This document shows positions 1-8,697 of a DNA stretch of 64,000 nt, one piece after another. Position numbers and translations under genes: made by a program. Source of the DNA: Eubacteriales bacterium (GTDB taxonomy: Bacteria > Bacillota > Clostridia > Lachnospirales > Lachnospiraceae); NCBI GenBank assembly GCA_030524545.1, contig JAUNGM010000003.1, positions 13,632-77,631 on the forward strand, in the 5' to 3' direction. Under the pieces are notes generated by a model that saw only the letters and a program-made list of their open reading frames with translations, did no database searches and was not told the origin of the DNA. The stretch's first letter is position 1, and every line of letters starts with the position of its first letter.

Positions 1-1210
1 CATACCAAAAGAAGAAATATCAAAAGAAGAAAACGCAGGAGAAGGGACGGAGGAAACAGTCCCGGAAAAGAAGATTCGTGTGCTTCTTATGGATACAGAC
101 TTCCAATCGTATTTTCATGACTCTGTGACAGTTGTTTATCATCAGGAAAATTGTGAGGAAAGAATTACTTATACACCGGAAAGTCCGGAATTGGCTGATT
201 CGCCTTTGATTGTTGCGGAAAAGGAAGGGGGAATCCGGATCACTACCATAGAGAGGCAGCAGGGAAATCCCTTATATGAAGGAACCCTTGAAATCAGGAA
301 TACTCCTGACGGACTGCTCCTTATCAACGAACTGCCTCTGGAAAGCTATCTGGAATCCGTTGTACCAAGTGAGATGCCTTCCTCTTATGCCAGGGAGGCT
401 CTCAAAGCACAGGCTGTCTGTGCAAGAACCTATGCCTGCAGGCAGATGCAGGAGGCTGTACTGAAAGATTATGGGGCAGATGTGGATGACAGTGTTCGCT
501 TCCAGGTGTATGCCAATATTGCCCCTCAGGAAAGCACTACAAATGCTGTGCAGGAAACAGCGGGGCAAGTGCTCTGTCAGGGAGGGGAATTGATTCAGGC
601 GTATTATTTCTCCACATCATCAGGAGCAACCAGCACAGATGAAATATGGGGGGCGGAAGAAGCGGCTTCCTATCTCAAGGCAGTTGACTGTGATTTTGAC
701 GAAAATGAACCATGGAGTTCCTGGAGGGTGACAATTCCATGGCAGGCGTTGGCTGACAGGAGTGCAGGCTATTGTCCGGATAAGGAAAGCGGCGGAGCTT
801 TGGGCGCTTCATCCGGAAAACTGACGGCGTTGGAAATTACCAGGAAAAATCAAAGCGGTGCCGTAACAGGCCTTCACGTAATTACAGAGGACGGATCTTT
901 CCAACTGACCGAGGAGTATTCTATCCGGGAATTCCTTTCTCCGGCAGGATGTACGATTACAGAAAAGGATGGATCCTCCGTGCAGGGCAGTACACTCCTT
1001 CCAAGTGCTTATTTTACCATGGAAACAGTACCGGGGGAGTCAGTTACGCTCCTGGGAAGAGGATATGGGCATGGGGTAGGCATGAGCCAGACAGCAGCTA
1101 ATCAGATGGCGCTGCAGGGATTTACATATCCGGAAATCCTGAATTACTTTTTTAAAGATATTGAAATCAATCAGATCGAAAAGGAGGATTGCGGCCTGCA
1201 GGAAAAATGA
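1..1210 (+). CDS. spoIID: SpoIID/LytB-type peptidoglycan lytic protein, 5' truncated by window edge
   Basis: The reading frame is open from base 2, so the gene starts before the window; the GTG at 80 is internal. SpoIID is the glycan-strand-cleaving transglycosylase that works with SpoIIP and SpoIIM during forespore engulfment. Visible here are the family core LPLESYLESVVPSEMP, whose Glu is the position used as catalytic acid in SpoIID, the following KAQAVCARTYA helix, a SSSGATS-like segment, and the C-terminal GRGYGHGVGMSQ motif followed by a YPEILNYFF helix. The residues before VLLMDTDF are Glu/Lys-rich, as in a linker after a membrane anchor. It could be a SpoIID-like amidase enhancer (LytB) rather than the sporulation enzyme itself; the family call is firm, the sporulation role is inferred. 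Confidence 0.88.
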   Translation, partial: IPKEEISKEENAGEGTEETVPEKKIRVLLMDTDFQSYFHDSVTVVYHQENCEERITYTPESPELADSPLIVAEKEGGIRITTIERQQGNPLYEGTLEIRNTPDGLLLINELPLESYLESVVPSEMPSSYAREALKAQAVCARTYACRQMQEAVLKDYGADVDDSVRFQVYANIAPQESTTNAVQETAGQVLCQGGELIQAYYFSTSSGATSTDEIWGAEEAASYLKAVDCDFDENEPWSSWRVTIPWQALADRSAGYCPDKESGGALGASSGKLTALEITRKNQSGAVTGLHVITEDGSFQLTEEYSIREFLSPAGCTITEKDGSSVQGSTLLPSAYFTMETVPGESVTLLGRGYGHGVGMSQTAANQMALQGFTYPEILNYFFKDIEINQIEKEDCGLQEK

Positions 1211-1361
1211 GAAAAGGAAGAAAACGGGTATGAAGGATGAGTCTTGTCACAGAAAGGGTTTCATGGTAAGATATATGAGGTATTCCGAAACTGTTTGGCA
1301 GGCTGTATTTGATAAGGCACCGGACAGATGCGATTTTAGGAGATAAAGAAAGGTCGGAACG

Positions 1362-2264
1362 ATGAAAGAAAATAAGAAAAGGTCGCTGTATTCTCTGATC
1401 ATGGGATTTGTGAATCGTACTGGGGAAGATCATGTAAGTGCGTATGCTGCGCAGGCTGCATTTTTCATGATTATGTCCTTTATGCCCTTTGTCATGTTTC
1501 TCACCGCGATGATAAAATATACACCTCTTACCTACGGAATGATGCGTCAGGCGATCATCAGCGTTATTCCGGAAAACCTGCAGGAAGCCGTAATGGGTAT
1601 TGTAGTGGATATTTATAGTGGAAACACGACGGTTTATTCGATAACTTCGGTAGCGGTAGCGCTTTGGTCATCCGGTAAGGGTGTCATGTCTCTGATCAAT
1701 GGGCTGAATACCATTTACCACGTCCATGAGACAAGAAACTGGCTCCTGAAGCGAATCCAGGCTGTTTTTTATACATTTTTGTTTGTAATCGCGCTGATTG
1801 CGACCCTTCTGATGCTGGTTATGGGAAACCGGATACAGATGATACTTGCAAGGCATGTGCCGTTTCTTGGCCAGATAGTTGCCAGGATCATCGGGGCCAG
1901 GACGTTGATCGTGTTCGGTGCGCTGTTTTTCATCTTCCTGATTCTGTATAAAGTGCTGCCAAACAGAAAGGCTACATTCAAAAGCCAGGTTCCGGGAGCA
2001 TTGATCACGGCAATTGCGTGGTCCTTGTTTTCCTATGGATTTTCTCTGTATTTTTCATTTTTTCCCGGCTTTAATAATATGTATAACGAAAGCCTGGCGG
2101 CAATCCTTCTGGTCATGCTGTGGGTATATATCTGTATGAATCTGCTGCTTTATGGGGCGGAGATCAATGCTTATTTTGAAAAGCAGTTCCGCCAGGCCCA
2201 GAAGTCGGTTCAGGAGCTTCTGGCAAGAGAAAAAGAAAGGGGCAGAGAAACAGGAGAAGGATGA
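1362..2264 (+). CDS. YihY/BrkB family inner-membrane protein
   Basis: This 300-residue polytopic membrane protein belongs to the YihY (UPF0761, formerly 'ribonuclease BN-like') family, whose molecular function is unsettled. Family marks are the N-terminal AAQAAFFMIMSFMPF segment, the conserved WSSGKGVMSLINGLNTIY block near residue 105, and the C-terminal YNESLAAILLVMLWVYI helix followed by the GAEINAYF motif. About six hydrophobic segments are visible and the C-terminus is a charged Glu/Arg/Lys tail. The start is supported by an AAAGG upstream. The 151 bases between it and spoIID hold no convincing promoter, so the two may be cotranscribed. Two T-tract hairpin repeats follow the stop. Confidence 0.87.
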   Translation: MKENKKRSLYSLIMGFVNRTGEDHVSAYAAQAAFFMIMSFMPFVMFLTAMIKYTPLTYGMMRQAIISVIPENLQEAVMGIVVDIYSGNTTVYSITSVAVALWSSGKGVMSLINGLNTIYHVHETRNWLLKRIQAVFYTFLFVIALIATLLMLVMGNRIQMILARHVPFLGQIVARIIGARTLIVFGALFFIFLILYKVLPNRKATFKSQVPGALITAIAWSLFSYGFSLYFSFFPGFNNMYNESLAAILLVMLWVYICMNLLLYGAEINAYFEKQFRQAQKSVQELLAREKERGRETGEG

Positions 2265-2289
2265 TTGTTTCGCCGGTATATATCCTATA

Positions 2290-2340
2290 TGAGAGAATCT
2301 CTGAGATTTTTTTCTGAGAGAATCTCCGAGAATTTTTTCT
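2290..2340. repeat. tandem repeat of two ~25-bp units with T tracts
   Basis: Two near-identical units, GAGAGAATCTC(T/C)GAGA followed by a run of T, stand side by side just after the YihY-type gene and end at the -35 box of the pheS promoter. Each contains a short inverted repeat (AATC...GATT in the first), so the pair may act as a weak terminator. The hairpins are short and I am unsure of this role. Confidence 0.55.
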
Positions 2341-2368
2341 TGACAGATTGAAAATGCTGTGGCATATT
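2340..2368 (+). promoter_or_regulatory. promoter of the pheS T-box transcript
   Basis: TTGACA at 2340-2345 is followed after 17 bp by CATATT at 2363-2368. A second reading of the -10 is TATTAA at 2365. The placement directly before the T-box leader supports the call. Confidence 0.6.
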
Positions 2369-2374
2369 AAATAA

Positions 2375-2626
2375 AGACAGTTGAAAGGCTAAGAAGGTGT
2401 TTTAGGGGATTATTTTCTTTCAGAGAGAGGAGGTCACCGGCTGTAAGCTTCCTTAAGTTCAGATAATTCCTGAGTTTCCCACCGGAGCCGCATTTCTGAA
2501 ACAGCAGTAGGAAATGACGTCGCTGCGCGTTAAGCAGAACCAAGAGCCTGCCTATGACAGTGCAGGAATCAGGGTGGTACCGCGGATTTGACTTCGTCCC
2601 TTTTTGTTGGGATGAAGTCTTTTTTA
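2375..2626 (+). promoter_or_regulatory. T-box riboswitch leader, probably tRNA-Phe responsive
   Basis: The leader carries a Stem I with an AGAGAG kink-turn element near 2420, the conserved T-box sequence AGGGTGGTACCGCGG at 2571-2585 and an intrinsic terminator at 2590-2626. Uncharged tRNA pairs with the T-box bulge and stabilises the antiterminator, permitting pheST expression. A TTC triplet at 2467-2469 sits in the usual specifier context (AA-NNN-CTGAG), matching the Phe codon. The T-box call is certain from motif and position; the exact specifier is inferred. Confidence 0.92.
2590..2626 (+). terminator. T-box regulated intrinsic terminator
   Basis: An 11-bp stem (GACTTCGTCCC with GGGATGAAGTC, one wobble) and an 8-base loop precede six T residues. 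The 5' arm follows the T-box sequence, as expected for the alternative to the antiterminator. Confidence 0.9.
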
Positions 2627-2649
2627 ATTTATGAAAAGGAGATAAAACC

Positions 2650-3675
2650 ATGGATATGAAAGAAAGACTCCAGGAACTGGCAGATGCTGCCAGAGCACGG
2701 ATCGAAGAATCAGAAGGCCTGGACAAACTGAATGAAGTAAGAGTTGCCTATCTTGGAAAAAAAGGCGAACTGACAGCAATCTTAAAGAGTATGAAAGATG
2801 TAGCTCCGGAAGAACGTCCGAAAGTCGGCCAGCTTGTCAATGAAACAAGAAGCAAGATCGAAGAGCTGTTGGAAGAATCCAAAAAGAAACTGGAAGAGAC
2901 CATCCGCGAAGAAAAAATGAAAGCAGAAGTGATCGATGTAACCCTTCCGGCAAAGAAATCCCTGATCGGCCACCGCCATCCAAATACGATCGCACTGGAA
3001 GAGGTAGAACGTATTTTCATCGGTATGGGCTATGAGGTAGTGGAAGGCCCGGAAGTAGAATACGCAGATTATAACTTTACTAAACTGAACATTCCGGAGG
3101 ATCACCCGGCGAGGGACGAACAGGACACATTCTTCATTAATAATTCCATCCTGCTCCGCTCTCAGACCTCCCCGGTACAGGCACGTACGATGGAGAAGGG
3201 TAAGCTTCCTATCCGTATGATCGCGCCCGGCCGCGTATTCCGTTCCGACGAAGTAGATGCAACCCATTCTCCGTCCTTCCATCAGATTGAGGGCCTTGTC
3301 ATTGACAAGAACATTACCTTTGCCGATCTGAAAGGCACCCTGGAGGAGTTTGCGAAGGAACTGTTCGGACCGGAAACAAAGACAAAATTCCGTCCGCATC
3401 ATTTCCCGTTCACAGAGCCGAGTGCCGAAGTGGATGTATCCTGCTTTAAATGCGGCGGCAAGGGCTGCCGTTTCTGCAAGGGATCCGGCTGGATTGAAAT
3501 TCTTGGCTGCGGTACCGTACATCCGAACGTTCTTCGCATGTGCGGAATTGATCCGGACGAATATACAGGCTTTGCGTTCGGCGTAGGCCTTGAGCGTATT
3601 GCTCTTTTGAAATATGAGATTGATGATATGAGGCTGCTTTACGAAAACGATATCCGTTTCTTAAAACAGTTCTAA
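2650..3675 (+). CDS. pheS: phenylalanine--tRNA ligase alpha subunit
   Basis: PheS is the catalytic subunit of the (alpha-beta)2 enzyme that charges tRNA-Phe. At 341 residues it has the usual bacterial length. An N-terminal coiled-coil arm for tRNA binding (to about residue 90) is followed by the class II core: motif 2 in [19 protein letters not shown], and motif 3 in [16 protein letters not shown] near the C-terminus. It keeps the C-x2-C and C-x2-C pairs ([14 protein letters not shown]) found in many Firmicutes PheS proteins. AAAGGAG at 2637-2643 sets the start. It is controlled by the upstream T-box and lies 62 bp before pheT. Confidence 0.98.
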   Translation: MDMKERLQELADAARARIEESEGLDKLNEVRVAYLGKKGELTAILKSMKDVAPEERPKVGQLVNETRSKIEELLEESKKKLEETIREEKMKAEVIDVTLPAKKSLIGHRHPNTIALEEVERIFIGMGYEVVEGPEVEYADYNFTKLNIPEDHPARDEQDTFFINNSILLRSQTSPVQARTMEKGKLPIRMIAPGRVFRSDEVDATHSPSFHQIEGLVIDKNITFADLKGTLEEFAKELFGPETKTKFRPHHFPFTEPSAEVDVSCFKCGGKGCRFCKGSGWIEILGCGTVHPNVLRMCGIDPDEYTGFAFGVGLERIALLKYEIDDMRLLYENDIRFLKQF

Positions 3676-3737
3676 AGAGACGGCTGTATGAGAGTGATTA
3701 ATTTTAACAGAGATTAAATATAGAAGGGATAACGAAC

Positions 3738-6155
3738 ATGAATACTTCAATGTCTTGGATTAAGATGTATGTGCCGGATCTGGATGTAACGGCACAGGAA
3801 TATACCGATGCCATGACTTTATCCGGCACCAAGGTAGAGGGATATGAAAAACTGGATGCGGACCTTGACAAAATCGTCATCGGTCAGATCACAAAGATTG
3901 AAAGACATCCGGATGCAGATAAGCTGATCATCTGTCAGGTAAATGTAGGTACAGAATCCGTGCAGATCGTAACCGGTGCTCCTAATGTAAAAGAGGGAGA
4001 CAAGGTTCCTGTTGTTCTGGACGGCGGACGTGTGGCCGGCGGCCATGACGGGAAAATGACACCCGGCGGTATCAAGATTAAAAAAGGCAAACTCCGCGGA
4101 ATCGAGTCCTGCGGTATGATGTGCTCCATCGAAGAACTTGGAAGCACAAAGGAAATGTACCCGGAAGCTCCTGAATACGGTATTTATATTTTTCCGGAGG
4201 ATGCGGCAGTAGGCGAGGATGCTGTGAAAGCCCTTGGTCTGGATGACGTGGTTTTTGAATATGAGATTACTTCCAACCGTGTTGACTGCTACGGCGTAAT
4301 CGGAATTGCAAGAGAAGCAGCAGCGACCTTTGACAAAAAATTCTGTCCGCCCGAAGTAAAAGTGACGGGAAATGATGAAAGCGCATCTGATTATATCAAG
4401 GTTACCGTACAGGATCCGGATCTTTGCCCGCGTTATACCGCCCGTGTGGTTAAAAATGTCAAGATCGGTCCATCTCCGAAATGGATGCAGAGATGCCTGG
4501 CGGCAAACGGCATCCGCCCGATCAACAACCTGGTCGATATTACCAACTATGTAATGGAAGAATACGGCCAGCCGATGCACGCTTACGACCTGGATACGAT
4601 TGAAGGACGTGAGATCATTGTACGCCGTGCAGCCAAAGATGAGAAATTCGTGACTCTGGACGGCCAGGAGCGTACGATGGATGATTCCGTGCTTATGATC
4701 TGCGACGGCAAAAAGGCCGTAGGTATTGCCGGAATCATGGGCGGTGAAAACTCCATGATCACGGACAATGTTCATACGGTGCTTTTCGAAGCTGCCTGCT
4801 TTAACGGAACAAACATCCGCCTTTCCTCCAAGAAGATCGGTCTTCGTACCGATGCTTCCGGTAAATTTGAAAAAGGCCTTGATCCAAACAATGCACAGGA
4901 AGCCATTGACAGGGCGTGTCAGTTAATGGAAGAGCTGGGTGCAGGAGAAGTGGTAGGCGGCATGGTTGATGTATGCAGTGAGACAAGAGAGCCGTCCCGC
5001 GTAGCATTTGATGCTGACCGGATCAATGCGCTTCTTGGAACCAGCCTTTCCAAAGAAGAAATGCTCGGATACCTTGCCCGTGTAGAACTGACCTATGACG
5101 AAGCTTCCAATGAGATCGTAGCTCCGACCTTCCGTCAGGATATTCATTGTCTGGCTGATGTTGCAGAAGAGGTAGCAAGATTCTACGGATATGACAAGAT
5201 TCCTACAACCCTTCCTACCGGTGAAGCTACTACCGGTAAAATGCCGTTTAAACTCCGCATCGAAAGCGTTGCAAGAGACATTGCAGAATACTGCGGATTT
5301 TCCGAAGGAATGACCTATTCCTTCGAAAGCCCGAAGGTATTTGACAAGCTGCGTCTCCCGGCAGACAGCCCGCTCCGTCAGGCTATCACCATCAGCAATC
5401 CACTGGGAGAGGATTACAGCATCATGCGTACTACAACGCTGAACGGAATGCTTACCTCCCTTGCAACCAATTATAATAGAAGGAACAAGGATGTCCGCCT
5501 TTATGAAATGGGCAATGTCTATCTGCCGAAGGCGCTGCCTCTGACAGAGCTTCCGGATGAAAGAACACAGTTTACCCTTGGTATGTACGGCAAAGGTGAT
5601 TTCTTTGATATGAAGGGTGTATGCGAAGAGTTCTTTGAAAAGATCGGAATGAAAGCCAAAATGCAGTATTCCCCGGATAGTAATAAATCCTACCTGCATC
5701 CGGGCAGACAGGCAAATATGATCTACAAGAATACGGTTGTCGGCTACCTGGGAGAGGTACATCCGATCGTTGCAGATACCTACGGAATCGGTGACAGAGC
5801 TTATATTGCAGTGATTGATATCCCGACGATCCTGGAATTTGCAGGCTTCAGCCATAAATTCAGCGGCATTGCCAAATATCCGGCAGTTACCCGTGACCTG
5901 AGCATGGTAGTGCCGAAAACAGTTCTGGCAGGCCAGATTGAAGCGATTCTGGAACAGAGAGGCGGCAAGATCCTGGAGTCTTACCAGTTATTTGATATTT
6001 ACGAAGGAAGCCAGATCAAGGACGGTTACAAGTCCATGGCCTATTCGGTTGTTTTCCGTGCTCATGACAAGACTCTGGAAGAGAGCGAGATCACAGCCGC
6101 TATGAAGAAAATCTTAAATGGCCTGACAAGCCTTGGAATCGAGCTGAGAAGCTGA
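3738..6155 (+). CDS. pheT: phenylalanine--tRNA ligase beta subunit
   Basis: This 805-residue protein is the full-length PheT, which contributes tRNA binding and editing. Domains can be followed in order: an N-terminal segment starting MNTSMSWIKMYV, an EMAP-II-like tRNA-binding domain at about 40-155 (IGQITKIERHPDADKL), the B3/B4 editing region, the B5 domain, the catalytic-like core, and the C-terminal ferredoxin-fold anticodon-binding domain (AKYPAVTRDLSMVVP onward). It is cotranscribed with pheS. Its TGA stop shares one base with the next ATG, so the histidine phosphatase gene is translationally coupled to it. Confidence 0.98.
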   Translation: MNTSMSWIKMYVPDLDVTAQEYTDAMTLSGTKVEGYEKLDADLDKIVIGQITKIERHPDADKLIICQVNVGTESVQIVTGAPNVKEGDKVPVVLDGGRVAGGHDGKMTPGGIKIKKGKLRGIESCGMMCSIEELGSTKEMYPEAPEYGIYIFPEDAAVGEDAVKALGLDDVVFEYEITSNRVDCYGVIGIAREAAATFDKKFCPPEVKVTGNDESASDYIKVTVQDPDLCPRYTARVVKNVKIGPSPKWMQRCLAANGIRPINNLVDITNYVMEEYGQPMHAYDLDTIEGREIIVRRAAKDEKFVTLDGQERTMDDSVLMICDGKKAVGIAGIMGGENSMITDNVHTVLFEAACFNGTNIRLSSKKIGLRTDASGKFEKGLDPNNAQEAIDRACQLMEELGAGEVVGGMVDVCSETREPSRVAFDADRINALLGTSLSKEEMLGYLARVELTYDEASNEIVAPTFRQDIHCLADVAEEVARFYGYDKIPTTLPTGEATTGKMPFKLRIESVARDIAEYCGFSEGMTYSFESPKVFDKLRLPADSPLRQAITISNPLGEDYSIMRTTTLNGMLTSLATNYNRRNKDVRLYEMGNVYLPKALPLTELPDERTQFTLGMYGKGDFFDMKGVCEEFFEKIGMKAKMQYSPDSNKSYLHPGRQANMIYKNTVVGYLGEVHPIVADTYGIGDRAYIAVIDIPTILEFAGFSHKFSGIAKYPAVTRDLSMVVPKTVLAGQIEAILEQRGGKILESYQLFDIYEGSQIKDGYKSMAYSVVFRAHDKTLEESEITAAMKKILNGLTSLGIELRS

Positions 6156-6769
6156 TGCTGTTCTATATCATCCGGCACGGAGAAACGGAATGGAATGCTC
6201 TGCGTAAAGTCCAGGGCTGTGCGGATATCCCTCTTGCAGAAGAGGGAATCCGCCTAGCACATCAGACTGGTGAGGCATTGAAGGATGTCTCCTTCGATAT
6301 CTGTTTCACCAGCCCGCTTAAGCGAGCCCGAAAAACAGCAGAACTGGTTTTGGGAGATCGTAAGGATTCTGTTCCCATGATTGAGGACACCCGGATTCAG
6401 GAAATCAACTTCGGTGTTCTGGAGGGTGCCCGTTCAAGGGATGAACATGGAAACATCATTAATGAGCAGATGTGTGTTTTTTTCAATGACCCGGATCATT
6501 TCAGGCGTCCCGCGGGCGGTGAAAATATCCGGGATATCTGCAGGCGAACCCGCAGCTTCTGGCTCGAAAAAACGGCGGATCCTGCTCTGCAGGACAAAAC
6601 GATTCTTATCGCCTCCCACGGCTGCGCTGTAAGAGCCTTGCTGCAAAATGTCTATCCGGAAGGGACCCCTTTCTGGAACGGCTGTGTACCTCCGAACTGC
6701 AGCGTCAATATCATAGAAGTCACCAACGGCCATCCTGTTTTTCTGGCGCAGGATAAAGTATATCACTGA
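6155..6769 (+). CDS. histidine phosphatase (phosphoglycerate mutase-like) family protein
   Basis: This is a 204-residue branch-1 histidine phosphatase. The catalytic motif is at the N-terminus (YIIRHGETEWN) with the phospho-accepting His, and the second catalytic His lies in IASHGCAVRALLQ near residue 150. The SPLKRARKTAEL segment is the usual third block. Substrate cannot be told from sequence: broad-specificity phosphatase, phosphoglycerate mutase-like and alpha-ribazole phosphatase (CobC) all share these motifs. Its start overlaps the pheT stop by one base (TGATG), so it should be expressed with pheST under the T-box. A strong terminator follows. Confidence 0.9.
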   Translation: MLFYIIRHGETEWNALRKVQGCADIPLAEEGIRLAHQTGEALKDVSFDICFTSPLKRARKTAELVLGDRKDSVPMIEDTRIQEINFGVLEGARSRDEHGNIINEQMCVFFNDPDHFRRPAGGENIRDICRRTRSFWLEKTADPALQDKTILIASHGCAVRALLQNVYPEGTPFWNGCVPPNCSVNIIEVTNGHPVFLAQDKVYH

Positions 6770-6785
6770 CTTACCTAAATATCTT

Positions 6786-6823
6786 ACCGGATCAGTTCCC
6801 CAAATGCTGATCCGGTTTTTTTA
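6786..6823 (+). terminator. intrinsic terminator of the pheST operon
   Basis: A perfect 10-bp stem (ACCGGATCAG/CTGATCCGGT) with an 11-base loop is followed by a run of seven T. Confidence 0.93.
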
Positions 6824-6976
6824 TTTCAAAGAAAAGTACTCCATATTGTTCTGTGCTAAAGATGAAATCCTATGAAATAAAAAAGCCCTCCGGGCAGGAT
6901 TGCACTGCGGCCCTGGAAATCGTCCCCAAATTCGTGAACATTCTGTCAATTCTCCAGGAAACTGTAAATTACCATC

Positions 6977-7005
6977 TTGTCCCCCATAAAATGATATGAT
7001 ATCAT
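6977..7005 (+). promoter_or_regulatory. promoter of the ZorAB-like operon
   Basis: TTGTCC at 6977 and TATCAT at 7000 are separated by 17 bp, about 37 bases before the chosen start codon. The upstream terminator isolates the operon from pheST. Confidence 0.7.
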
Positions 7006-7041
7006 AGAAAAAAGCGGAAAAAAGCAATGAGGAGGCTGATT

Positions 7042-8685
7042 ATGGGAAAAAAAATCGTCAACATCATATTATTCCTTGCAGTACTTGCCGCCGCCGTAGG
7101 AATGACCATCTACGTAGGCCAGGGTGCCACAGGAGTCATGATTTATAACTTTGTATTCCTTGGAATCATGGTCATTTTATATCTGGCGGGCATGATCGGC
7201 GGCATGTTCCGGATGGACAATATCGCGGAAGCCCTTGCCAATGCCACGGAAGAGCTTTCCGGTATCTTTAAAACATCCGGCAAGGTAGCAACAGAAAAGC
7301 TTGTTCACCTGAACGATATCTTTAACCATACATATCTGGACGGAAAAATGGTAAATTTCACAGACAGCGTTGCCAGAAGCGAAGAAGGCATCGGGGAGAT
7401 TGAAGATTACCTGAACGAAGAGGAACTGGACAATCACATTCACAAACGTCTTCTGGAAATGATTCCGGATATTTTTACCAGTCTGGGTATTCTCGGAACC
7501 TTTGTCGGCCTTGTCTGGGGTCTTAAAAACTTTGCCCCCAATGACTATGAAGCCATGACCAGTTCCGTAGCAGCTCTGGTTGACGGAATTAAGGTTGCAT
7601 TCCTGACATCCATCTATGGAATTTCGCTTTCTATTATTTACACATTCGGTATGAAGAGTGAATATTCTTCCATGACAGAGAATCTTCAGGCATTTCTGGA
7701 AAAGTTCCACTCCTGTGTTATGCCGACAGCAGAGAATGAATCCCGCAACCTTCTGGTATCCAGCCAGAAGAACCAGACGGCAGCCATGGAGCAGATGGCA
7801 GAGCAGTTTTCCGTACAGATGGCAGACAGCTTCGAAAAGGTCATCACTCCGACCTTTGTAAAAATGAACGAGTCTCTGGATATGCTTGCCACATCCGTAC
7901 TCCGCTGCCAGAAAGATGCGGTAAAGGATATTCTGGATGTATTTCTGAAAGAAATGCATTCTTCTTTCAACCTGCAGTTTAAGGATTTCAATGAGGCGCT
8001 TGCCCAGCTTAAAAAAGCGCAGAACGACAATGCAGCCTATACCAGCGAGTTATATCAGACCATGACCCGTCAGCTTACGGAATCCTATGTAAAACAGGAA
8101 CGTATGATGAAAGAACTCATGGAACAGCTTACGCATACCCAGGGGAAATATATGGACACAGCCAGCCGTATCCTTCAGGAAAACAGAGAGATTCAGAAGA
8201 TGCAGCAGGCGGATTACCAGCACATTGCCGATTACCTCAAGGATGCGGAAAGATCCTCTGCCAAATTCTGGGTAGCCTGCAATCAGACCATGCAGAAATA
8301 TGTGGAAGCTGCATCGGGAAGTGTTGAGCGCATTTCTTCCGCAAACCAGGCAGGGGAAGAGGTTCTGCGTTCCAATAAGCGAATGATTGAAGAATTTGAT
8401 TCCAGAATGCGTGAATTTATGGAATATCAGAAAAAGTCCTATCAGACCATGGACCAGGTACGTGCTCTTCTTGCAGAAATCACGGTTGCCAAGAACAACA
8501 AGGAAATTTACCTGACAAGCGGCAGCTTCAATAATCAGAACAGCAATCGGGAGACCTTAAAGCAGATGCAGAACATGTTTGAGGAACAGAGTGAGCGCCA
8601 GCAGGCTGCTCTGGATGAAATGTCCAGAAACATCAAGGATCTTTCAAAAAACGCACAGAGGGGTAAATTCAGTATATTCAAATAA
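7042..8685 (+). CDS. MotA/TolQ/ExbB-like channel protein with long coiled-coil tail (ZorA-like)
   Basis: The ATG at 7042 is preferred over 7027 because GAGGAGG lies between them at ideal spacing; this gives 547 residues. Two hydrophobic segments (about 5-25 and 31-56) precede a soluble loop, then the conserved MotA-type pair at about 141-163 (TSLGILGTFVGLVWGL) and 183-204 (KVAFLTSIYGISLSIIY). The remaining ~340 residues are predominantly helical and Gln/Glu/Lys/Met-rich, consistent with a long cytoplasmic coiled coil. That architecture (stator channel plus long tail) is the one of ZorA from Zorya anti-phage systems; flagellar MotA and ExbB lack such a tail. The next gene is its MotB-like partner. 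A PG-anchored, ion-driven motor is inferred; the process it drives is unknown, and no zorC, zorD or zorE is nearby. Confidence 0.85.
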   Translation: MGKKIVNIILFLAVLAAAVGMTIYVGQGATGVMIYNFVFLGIMVILYLAGMIGGMFRMDNIAEALANATEELSGIFKTSGKVATEKLVHLNDIFNHTYLDGKMVNFTDSVARSEEGIGEIEDYLNEEELDNHIHKRLLEMIPDIFTSLGILGTFVGLVWGLKNFAPNDYEAMTSSVAALVDGIKVAFLTSIYGISLSIIYTFGMKSEYSSMTENLQAFLEKFHSCVMPTAENESRNLLVSSQKNQTAAMEQMAEQFSVQMADSFEKVITPTFVKMNESLDMLATSVLRCQKDAVKDILDVFLKEMHSSFNLQFKDFNEALAQLKKAQNDNAAYTSELYQTMTRQLTESYVKQERMMKELMEQLTHTQGKYMDTASRILQENREIQKMQQADYQHIADYLKDAERSSAKFWVACNQTMQKYVEAASGSVERISSANQAGEEVLRSNKRMIEEFDSRMREFMEYQKKSYQTMDQVRALLAEITVAKNNKEIYLTSGSFNNQNSNRETLKQMQNMFEEQSERQQAALDEMSRNIKDLSKNAQRGKFSIFK

Positions 8686-8697
8686 AAGGAGAGACAC

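Noticed and set aside
2782-3522. Long (246-residue) minus-strand frame opposite pheS
   Set aside because: Unequivocal pheS motifs occupy the plus strand; the opposite frame is Cys/Phe/His-rich without family resemblance.
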